Origin: Deltaproteobacteria bacterium | GTDB lineage: Bacteria > Desulfobacterota > Desulfobulbia > Desulfobulbales > VMSU01 | DNA length: 5,815 nt | Assembly (NCBI GenBank): GCA_024274995.1 | Contig: JAJSAA010000148.1 | Span: 1-5,815 of the forward strand | Reading direction: 5' to 3' | In this document: in pieces, positions 1-4,971 of the stretch | How positions within the stretch are numbered: the first letter of the stretch is position 1 | Layout of the letters: every line of letters starts with the position of its first letter | The notes under the pieces: model-generated | Database searches by the model: none | Told to the model about the DNA's origin: nothing | The model's input: the letters and a program-made list of their open reading frames with translations, nothing else | Translations under genes and position numbers: made by a program

Positions 1-409
1 GACGTTCCAGCCCCCTCTTGTCGCTGATATCAAGGCAATATTCAATAACCTGGCTAACCTCGCCCTGCTCATCGAGAAGGGGATAGGCATGAATTTCCAC
101 TATCATTTCCCCGCCCTGGGCATCCGTATGGACATGCTCCATGACCACGGGCCCCTTGGTGCGTTTGCACTCTTCGATGGAGCAGGGATGATCGGAACCG
201 CTACAGTGATGATCGCTGTTATGGGTCAATTTATAACAGGGCGTCCCCTTGTAATCAGCGGGAAAGCCGCTGGCCTCATTGGCCAGCAGCACCTGATAAT
301 TATTGGCATCGACAAGATAGAAGGGATGAGACACCGCATCAAGCATCTTCTGGACGAATCCCTGCGGCGCCTTTTCAGAAGCCTTGTTCTTTGATTTATT
401 AGTAGTCAT
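1..409 (-). CDS. PAS-domain sensor protein, N-terminal part (3' end beyond window)
   Basis: This is the start of a cytoplasmic sensory protein; 136 codons are visible and the frame is still open at the window edge. After a Lys-rich, probably disordered leader (residues 1-15), a PAS fold runs from about residue 20 (FVQKMLDAVSHPFYLVDA) to about 130 (VIEYCLDISDKRGLER), ending in the D-I-S/T-x-K/R boundary usual for PAS/PAC. The PAS core has a cluster of possible ligands: Cys58, Cys69, Cys76 and Cys81, with His63, His67, His68, His74, His92 and His94. PAS domains with this CY..TH...C...HPC pattern are known to me from deltaproteobacterial sensor kinases; metal, heme or redox sensing is inference. 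There is no signal peptide or membrane segment in the visible part. The missing C-terminus could be a histidine kinase, a GGDEF domain or a sigma54-activator domain. The ATG at 409 is the first start after an in-frame TGA (415-413), but no clear Shine-Dalgarno precedes it, so ATG at residue 22 is an alternative. Confidence 0.8.
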   Translation of the reverse strand, partial: MTTNKSKNKASEKAPQGFVQKMLDAVSHPFYLVDANNYQVLLANEASGFPADYKGTPCYKLTHNSDHHCSGSDHPCSIEECKRTKGPVVMEHVHTDAQGGEMIVEIHAYPLLDEQGEVSQVIEYCLDISDKRGLER

Positions 410-498
410 AAGTCAGCAGAGGGAGAGTCGATAAATCATTCTATCCCCGGTTATAAGCCCAATAGAGCTTTTATCGAATGTATTTGACAGTACCATAA

Positions 499-519
499 AC
501 TTATATACATAGTATAAGT
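499..519. promoter_or_regulatory. Operator-like inverted repeat over the PAS-gene promoter
   Basis: Two perfect 7-bp arms, ACTTATA (499-505) and TATAAGT (513-519), are separated by 7 bp. A second, offset dyad, TATAC/GTATA (504-508 and 512-516), lies within it. The element covers the proposed -10 hexamer (511-516) and the expected transcription start (about 504) of the minus-strand promoter for the PAS gene. This is where a dimeric repressor would bind. The sequence is very AT-rich, so a chance dyad around a -10 box is possible. I do not recognise it as the site of a known regulator. Confidence 0.35.
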
Positions 520-539
520 CATCAAAAGCGGGCCGCCAA
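511..539 (-). promoter_or_regulatory. Putative sigma70 promoter for the PAS gene
   Basis: On the minus strand, TTGGCG (539-534, 4 of 6 matches to TTGACA) is followed after exactly 17 bp by TATACT (516-511, 5 of 6 matches to TATAAT). Transcription would begin near 504 and leave a leader of about 95 nt before the ATG at 409. The -35 box lies inside the hairpin at 531-549, so that element cannot act as terminator and promoter site independently. The prediction is from sequence match only. Confidence 0.4.
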
Positions 540-554
540 CAACCCGGCCATTTT
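524..554 (-). terminator. Possible intrinsic terminator after the kinase gene
   Basis: A 5-bp GC stem, GGCCG (531-535) with CGGCC (545-549), encloses a 9-nt loop. It is flanked by AAAA on one side (524-527) and TTTT on the other (551-554), so it could work in either direction. In the gene direction it begins about 52 nt past the kinase stop, and the T run is separated from the stem by CGC. The short stem and short T run make it a weak candidate. Confidence 0.3.
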
Positions 555-601
555 GTCGACTCGTCTACCATGGTTCGCTTAATTCCTCAAGCTGGCTCGC
601 A

Positions 602-3229
602 TCACAGGCCGTCATCAGCCAGTGTCATAACCTGATTAATCACCGCCTGTAGTTCCGCCAATTGATAGGGCTTGCTGATCGCAGCCCGAAAACCGAATTC
701 CTGGCAGCGGGCCATTACCGGATCGTTGGAATAGCCGCTGGCCACCACCAGCCGGGCCGCCGGATCAAAGGCCAGGATCTCAGCGGCCGCCTCCCGGCCG
801 CCCATACCGCCGGGAATAGTCAGATCCATGATAACCAGTTCCGGGGCCTTGCCGGCCTTGAACATCTCCTGATAACGCTCCACCGCCTCACGGCCATGCG
901 CCGTTTTCACCGTTTCATGGCCCAGGCGGCCCAGCATAATGGCGGCCAGCTCACGTAAGGGGCGTTCATCATCCATAATCATGACCGTGCCCCCCTCCGT
1001 CTCCCTGGGATTGGCGGCTTGGGCCTTTTGCCGGCCGCCAATATCCGCTACCGAGCCTTGCCGCGTCACCGGAAAATCAATTATAAAGACCGTACCTTTA
1101 CCCGGCGTCGATTCCACCTGTAGATGCCCGTTATGTTTACTGATAATGGAATGTGAAACTGCCAGCCCCAGGCCATTACCCCCATCCTTGGTAGTAAAAT
1201 AGGGATCAAATATACGATCAATAACGGCCGGCTCTATCCCTGCCCCCTCATCACGAATCATCAGACGGACAAAATCGCCGTCCATCTCACTATGATTATG
1301 GCAACTGATCTCAATTTCCCCGCCCTGGGGCATGGCCTGCTGAGCGTTAATCACCATATTCTGAATTACCTGACTGATCTGATCGCTGTCAATCATCACT
1401 GGCCAGAGCCCGGTCTCAAAGTCGTATCGACAACTGACTTTACTACCCCGGAGGACAAAATCGGCCGAATCTCGAATGACTTCATCAAGATTGGCAACAT
1501 CTTTTATCGGTTCACCGCCCTTGGCAAAGGTCAATAGCTGCCCGGTGAGGCCCTTGGCCCGTAACGAGGCCCGTTCAGCCTCGGCCAACAGCTCATCCAC
1601 TCCGGAGTTAGAACCTGCTTCCAACTCCAGCCGAGCCATATTTATATTACCAAGGATAGCGGCCAAAATATTATTAAAATCGTGGGCAATACCACCAGCC
1701 AGTACCCCCACGGCCTCCAGCTTTTTAACCCGTTGCAGATCGGCATCTAAACGGGTCTTAGCCGTTACATCACTAAAGACCAGCACCACCCCGTTTATAC
1801 TGCCTGACCCGTCCCGGATCGGGGCACCGCTGTCGGCAATTGTGCACCGGCTGCCGTCCCGGGCAATGAGAACGGTATGATTAGCCAGACCGATGATTTT
1901 ACCGCTTGCCAATACCTTGCTCACCGGATCTTCACAGAGCTGGCCGCTCTGTTCATTAACAATATGAAAAACCTCCGACAAACTCCGCCCGCAGGCCTCT
2001 AATTGAGGCCAACCCGTCAATTTCTGGGCCACTCGGTTAATCAGCGTAATCCGCCCCCTGGTATCGGTGGTAATTACCCCGTCGCCTATCCCCTGTATGG
2101 TTACCAGAAGCCGTTGCTGCTCAGCCTTTAAGGCTAATTCCATCTGCTTGCGGGACTCAATATCCCGCACTACGGCCACCACATGCCCCCCACCGCCAAA
2201 TTCAGCGTAGCGCATGCCGACCTCGGCCCAGAATGGCTCACCCGTACTCCGGCGGGCATGCCACTCAAAACGCTGCGGCCCTTCCTTTATCGCCGCCTCT
2301 ATCCGCCGCCGCGCCAACTGCGGGGTATGGATCTCATCAACCTCGGTAAACTCCTGCGGGAAACCAGATAACGCCTCATTATAACTGCATTTAAACATAG
2401 CCAGCATGCTCAGGTTCACCTCTTCCACCGCCCCGGTAACGGCATCATGAATAAAGATAGCATCAGAGGCGGCATTATAAATAGTCTCATATTTTTGCTG
2501 CCCCTCGAGGAGCCTGGTCTGCTGAGCGGCCATCATATCTCGGTCGGCGATAAGGCGGCGGCGCATCTCATTAAAGGCAATTACGATACGCCCCAGTTCA
2601 TCGGGACGGGAGCGAGACTTACGGTTCAGCAGAAGTTCCCGTTCCAGATTGTCGAAATCCAGCTCAGCAGCAAAACAGGCAATCCTTTTTAAATGGCGGC
2701 TGACCATAAAATAAAAGAGAAAGAAAACAAAGACGCAGATCAGAACGACAATGACGACGTTCAAGCCCAACTGGAGAGGAATGTCATTCACCACATCCCG
2801 CCAGGCCCCCTTGGCGGTGGCACATACCAAAAAACGGCCCAGGTCGACCTTACTACCGTTGGCATCATAGATCAGGGGGAAGGTCTGCGAAATGACAGGC
2901 TCCCCAGCCGATGGCCGCTCTCCATCCTTGAACAAACCACCGGAGGCATCAGCAACCTCAAGATAGACCAGATCTCTATTCTGCAGAAGACTACTTAACT
3001 GCAGACGCACCGCCTCATCATTCATAGTCCAGAGATTACGGCTCAGCACCGGAACCTGGGTCTGCCCCAAACCAACTATATACTGGCGAATATGCTCTAT
3101 TTTATAACGATATTCAGAAGTACTCCCCAGCACAGTAGTGAGGATAACGACCAACACCCCAAAAACAGCCAGATACAGTACCATACGGGTGAGCAGGGGG
3201 GACTGCCGATAAAGATGACCAAGGCCCAT
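602..3229 (-). CDS. Membrane hybrid sensor histidine kinase (HAMP-PAS-PAS-HisKA-HATPase-REC)
   Basis: An 875-residue inner-membrane sensor that should autophosphorylate on His and pass the phosphate to its own receiver. Layout: TM1 at about 14-35; a periplasmic sensor region at about 37-152 containing NLWTMNDEAV (65-74); TM2 at about 155-177; HAMP at about 178-230 ending in PDELG...AFNEMRRRL; PAS1 at about 247-358; PAS2 at about 370-490; and the dimerisation/phosphoacceptor helix GVLAGGIAHDFNNIL with His516. The ATP-binding domain has an N box (NMVINAQQAM, from Asn624), a D box (RDEGAGIEP, Asp660) and F/G boxes (FDPYFTTKDGGNGLGLA, from 674). A linker (about 722-746) leads to the receiver, with acidic Asp753/Asp754, phosphoacceptor Asp802 (VIMDLTIPGGMGG), Ser831 and Lys853 (SKPY). 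All catalytic residues are present. The start overlaps the stop of the binding-protein gene by one base (TAATG), so translational coupling is likely; GGCGGA and GGGGA lie just upstream. The ligand is unknown. There is no output domain or adjacent DNA-binding regulator in the window, so the phosphorelay partner must be elsewhere. Confidence 0.95.
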   Translation of the reverse strand: MGLGHLYRQSPLLTRMVLYLAVFGVLVVILTTVLGSTSEYRYKIEHIRQYIVGLGQTQVPVLSRNLWTMNDEAVRLQLSSLLQNRDLVYLEVADASGGLFKDGERPSAGEPVISQTFPLIYDANGSKVDLGRFLVCATAKGAWRDVVNDIPLQLGLNVVIVVLICVFVFFLFYFMVSRHLKRIACFAAELDFDNLERELLLNRKSRSRPDELGRIVIAFNEMRRRLIADRDMMAAQQTRLLEGQQKYETIYNAASDAIFIHDAVTGAVEEVNLSMLAMFKCSYNEALSGFPQEFTEVDEIHTPQLARRRIEAAIKEGPQRFEWHARRSTGEPFWAEVGMRYAEFGGGGHVVAVVRDIESRKQMELALKAEQQRLLVTIQGIGDGVITTDTRGRITLINRVAQKLTGWPQLEACGRSLSEVFHIVNEQSGQLCEDPVSKVLASGKIIGLANHTVLIARDGSRCTIADSGAPIRDGSGSINGVVLVFSDVTAKTRLDADLQRVKKLEAVGVLAGGIAHDFNNILAAILGNINMARLELEAGSNSGVDELLAEAERASLRAKGLTGQLLTFAKGGEPIKDVANLDEVIRDSADFVLRGSKVSCRYDFETGLWPVMIDSDQISQVIQNMVINAQQAMPQGGEIEISCHNHSEMDGDFVRLMIRDEGAGIEPAVIDRIFDPYFTTKDGGNGLGLAVSHSIISKHNGHLQVESTPGKGTVFIIDFPVTRQGSVADIGGRQKAQAANPRETEGGTVMIMDDERPLRELAAIMLGRLGHETVKTAHGREAVERYQEMFKAGKAPELVIMDLTIPGGMGGREAAAEILAFDPAARLVVASGYSNDPVMARCQEFGFRAAISKPYQLAELQAVINQVMTLADDGL

Positions 3230-4041
3230 TATTCCGCCGTCCCCTGCTGACCGTCAAATACCAGCACCCGGCTCTGAGGATGAATATCAATTTTGAGCTT
3301 TTGTGACCAGCGCTGAGCAATGAGCGCCAGGGTACCGTCTCCGGCCATTGAGTCCCAGGCCCGCTGCCAGTCACGCACCACCTTAAGGGCCGTACCCTTG
3401 GAGATGATAATGGCAGAATAGACATCCTTAATCACCGCTGCCTGCCTGAAGCCGGCCCAGGCCATTCCACCCTGACGGACAATGAGAGCGGCCTCCATAT
3501 CCGAGGTAGGCCAAAGATCGGCCCGGCCGGCCGCCAACATGCGAATGGCCTGAAGATGTCGGCCAACTTCGGTGACATTACGAAAGCCCGAGTTACGCAG
3601 CAATTGTGCCTGGGCATCATTGCGCATGACCACAATACTTTTCACCTCCTGGGCCAGATGCCAGTCGGAGAAATGGTAGCCGCTCTGCCGGCGAGCCAAA
3701 AAAAACCAGCGCTTCTTAAATAAGGGCCCGACCCAATAAAAGAGTTTGTCACGCCGAGCAGTATGGTCAGCGGTAAAGAGGACGACATTGGCCTCATGGA
3801 GAGCGGTGTTATATGCCCGGGCCCAGGGCCAGAGATGAATAACGCCCTTCGAGTTGGTACGACGCATCAATTCACGGACAATATCGGTACTTATCCCGGT
3901 AACCCGGCCGTCTTCCACATAATTAACGGGCGGTTCTTCACAGGTAAGTATGCGTAACCGGGGCCGAGACGCAGCTGACGCGATAAAAGGATAAAGCAGA
4001 AAAAGCGTCAATAGCGGCAGAAAAACTATTACTCTAAACAT
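3229..4041 (-). CDS. Periplasmic solute-binding protein (SBP_bac_3-like), likely ligand sensor for the adjacent kinase
   Basis: A 270-residue exported protein. Residues 1-23 form a Sec signal peptide (hydrophobic 4-20, cleavage expected after A21-S22-A23). There is no lipobox cysteine, so the mature protein should be free in the periplasm. The mature part has the two-lobe solute-binding pattern of the amino-acid/organic-acid binding family: RLRILTCEEPPVNY at 28-41, GISTDIVRELMRR at 49-61, WARAYNTAL at 73-81, then LFTADHTARRDKLFYWVGPL at 88-107 and a second-lobe stretch with AAGRADLWPTSDMEA at 170-184. The length is normal for the family. The start has an excellent ribosome site (GAGGAGGG). 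The gene is not beside any permease or ATPase. Its TAA overlaps the ATG of the hybrid kinase, which by analogy with TorT/TorS or LuxP/LuxQ suggests a sensing role. The ligand cannot be read from the sequence, and an orphan binding protein for a distant transporter remains possible. Confidence 0.88.
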   Translation of the reverse strand: MFRVIVFLPLLTLFLLYPFIASAASRPRLRILTCEEPPVNYVEDGRVTGISTDIVRELMRRTNSKGVIHLWPWARAYNTALHEANVVLFTADHTARRDKLFYWVGPLFKKRWFFLARRQSGYHFSDWHLAQEVKSIVVMRNDAQAQLLRNSGFRNVTEVGRHLQAIRMLAAGRADLWPTSDMEAALIVRQGGMAWAGFRQAAVIKDVYSAIIISKGTALKVVRDWQRAWDSMAGDGTLALIAQRWSQKLKIDIHPQSRVLVFDGQQGTAE

Positions 4042-4044
4042 AGA

Positions 4045-4053
4045 CCCTCCTCT
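4045..4053 (-). promoter_or_regulatory. Strong ribosome binding site of the binding-protein gene
   Basis: On the minus strand AGAGGAGGG ends 3 nt before the ATG at 4041, giving a near-consensus GGAGG. It fixes the start codon of the solute-binding protein, and the signal peptide begins directly at this Met. It is the best ribosome site in the window, in contrast with the weak sites of the acyltransferase and PAS genes. Confidence 0.8.
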
Positions 4054-4085
4054 AATCCCCTCTGATAAAGCTGATAAGCAGCTGA

Positions 4086-4113
4086 ATTATAAGTCCACAA
4101 TGCTTTTTTATAA
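4086..4113 (-). promoter_or_regulatory. Putative sigma70 promoter of the binding-protein/kinase operon
   Basis: A perfect TATAAT on the minus strand (4091-4086) lies 16 bp after TTATAA (4113-4108), a poor -35 with 3 of 6 matches. Transcription would begin near 4079, giving a leader of roughly 38 nt and placing the ribosome site correctly. The weak -35 suggests that an activator may be needed. Because the gap is AT-rich, a chance TATAAT is possible. Confidence 0.4.
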
Positions 4114-4177
4114 TCTATCCGCCCTGGCAGAAGTTAGACGGATATCCACAAGCTTATTGATATTAAGGCAAGTCCCT

Positions 4178-4218
4178 AACCGAACACTACTAAAGTGTAA
4201 ATGATTATCAGTTCGGTT
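4178..4218. repeat. 8-bp inverted repeat with 25-nt spacer
   Basis: AACCGAAC (4178-4185) and GTTCGGTT (4211-4218) are perfect inverted arms. The spacer holds a smaller dyad, ACACT/AGTGT (4184-4188 and 4194-4198), and a Fur-like 15-mer abutting the right arm. No T run follows on either strand, so it is a poor intrinsic terminator for the acyltransferase transcript. A regulator site about 100 bp upstream of the binding-protein promoter is an alternative. Confidence 0.45.
4196..4210 (-). promoter_or_regulatory. Fur-box-like sequence
   Basis: On the minus strand TGATAATCATTTACA matches the 7-1-7 Fur palindrome TGATAATnATTATCA at 12 of the 14 defined positions. It lies in the gap upstream of the binding-protein/kinase operon, but about 85 bp beyond the proposed -35 box and not over it. 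Fur usually represses from sites on the promoter, so function is uncertain. AT-rich DNA gives such matches by chance. Confidence 0.22.
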
Positions 4219-4284
4219 TAAAGTAATTTATACGAAATAAAAGGTAAAGGAGGAAAGAAATTTCAACTTTCAGCAGACATAGCC

Positions 4285-4953
4285 TTAATGACGCTCCCGG
4301 CCATTCCCGGCCCAGGCCTGCCGATAGAGGGTTAAAAGCCGCTCCTCTACCTCAAGGCGTCTCACCTCAAGATCGGCGGCTTTTAAAGGGGAGGGAATCA
4401 AAAGCGGCTCCCCAAAACAGACCCGGATGGTGGTAGCAGGGCGGGGCAGAATCATGCGGTCCCAACTGTTAAAGGCCCAATAACGCTTCATCCCCCAGGC
4501 CACGGGCAGGATGGGTGCCCCGGTTCTCGAGGCCAGCAGAAGCGCTCCGGCCTGCAGAACAAGAGGCGGCCCCTGGGAACCATCAGCGACAATGACGGCG
4601 TTTTTACCCTCCTCCGTCATCTGCCTCATCATCTCCCGCAGGGCTCTGAGACCGCCCTTACCTCTGGAGCCCCGTACCGTATCCACGCCGTGGCGGCGCA
4701 GGAGGCGGGAAACATACTCGGCATCCCGGCTGGCACTGACCATGGCCACAGCGGGAGTATGCTCGGTCATCATCAATGAGCAGAGTACTGAGTAATGCCA
4801 GAAAAGGGCGATAAAGGGCCTCCCGGCCCCGACAACCTCGTCACGATGACCGCCGCCTTCCTCCCGCAGCCGGCAGGTGGCAAAAAGGCCTCTGGCCAGA
4901 AAGCTGTAAAGCGGCGGCACTAATTTCAGGGATAACTTATAGGCTATGGACAT
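4285..4953 (-). CDS. Lysophospholipid acyltransferase-like protein (DUF374 family)
   Basis: A 222-residue member of the DUF374 branch of the LPLAT acyltransferases, probably an inner-membrane-associated enzyme that transfers an acyl chain to a lipid or lipid A-type acceptor. The substrate is not known for this branch. Visible blocks: an amphipathic/hydrophobic N-terminus (about 5-25); IALFWHYSVLCSL with His53 (48-60), the likely catalytic His region; MVSASRDAEYVSRLLRRHG (71-89); VRGSRGKGGLRAL (93-105); VIVADGSQGPP (120-130); and LLLASRTGAPILPVAWG (138-154). These follow the family order. DGSQGP stands where many members have DGP(R/K)GP. The ATG at 4953 is the first possible start after an in-frame TGA and has only a weak ribosome site. 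It lies 18 nt after the uvrB stop, so it is likely cotranscribed with uvrB and perhaps dependent on it for translation. Length is normal. The family assignment is firm; the reaction is inferred. Confidence 0.88.
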   Translation of the reverse strand: MSIAYKLSLKLVPPLYSFLARGLFATCRLREEGGGHRDEVVGAGRPFIALFWHYSVLCSLMMTEHTPAVAMVSASRDAEYVSRLLRRHGVDTVRGSRGKGGLRALREMMRQMTEEGKNAVIVADGSQGPPLVLQAGALLLASRTGAPILPVAWGMKRYWAFNSWDRMILPRPATTIRVCFGEPLLIPSPLKAADLEVRRLEVEERLLTLYRQAWAGNGRERH

Positions 4954-4971
4954 TTTCGGTCAATTTCAAAT

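Larger units (their letters stand above)
410..601. other. Intergenic region between the kinase and PAS genes
   Basis: This 192-nt gap follows the kinase stop and precedes the PAS gene. Reading in the direction of the genes it holds about 50 nt of unstructured sequence, a GC-rich hairpin (549-531), a sigma70-like promoter (539-511) overlapped by a 21-bp dyad (519-499), and about 90 nt of AT-rich leader. I see no convincing gene; a 52-codon open frame (571-413) is discussed as a finding. Confidence 0.6.
4042..4284. other. Intergenic region upstream of the binding-protein/kinase operon
   Basis: A 243-nt AT-rich gap. In the direction of the genes it holds the end of the acyltransferase transcript with no clean terminator, an inverted repeat with a Fur-like core (4218-4178), a GG-N10-GC sigma54-like string (4182-4167), a TATAAT promoter (4113-4086), a tandem CTGATAA repeat on the plus strand (4062-4079) near the expected transcription start, and the ribosome site. 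I find no credible gene on either strand. Confidence 0.6.

Noticed and set aside
89..394. Plus-strand open frame of 101 codons
   Set aside because: The opposite strand encodes a recognisable PAS domain over the same bases; the plus-strand product resembles no family.
413..415. TGA before the PAS start as a selenocysteine codon
   Set aside because: No selenoprotein motif surrounds it and no SECIS-like hairpin immediately follows; a plain stop is simpler.
484..511. Plus-strand TTGACA with TACATA 16 bp downstream
   Set aside because: The -35 is perfect but the -10 is poor and there is no plus-strand gene; it would only give antisense RNA to the kinase end.
1476..1880. Plus-strand open frame of 134 codons inside the kinase gene, and similar plus-strand frames at 662-958, 939-1202, 2183-2371, 2447-2692, 2693-2998, 4511-4795 and 5224-5586
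   Set aside because: Each is antisense to a gene with clear conserved domains, has low-complexity or unfamiliar protein sequence, and shows no family motif.
3114..3425. Minus-strand 103-codon frame across the binding-protein/kinase junction
   Set aside because: It is out of frame with two well-supported genes that meet here with a TAATG overlap.
4100..4204. Plus-strand 34-codon frame in the intergenic gap
   Set aside because: No ribosome site, AT-rich, no recognisable features; consistent with chance.
4246..4260. Perfect plus-strand Shine-Dalgarno AAAGGAGG
   Set aside because: No ATG, GTG or TTG lies at a usable distance; the nearest candidate is a rare ATT leading into a frame antisense to the acyltransferase gene.
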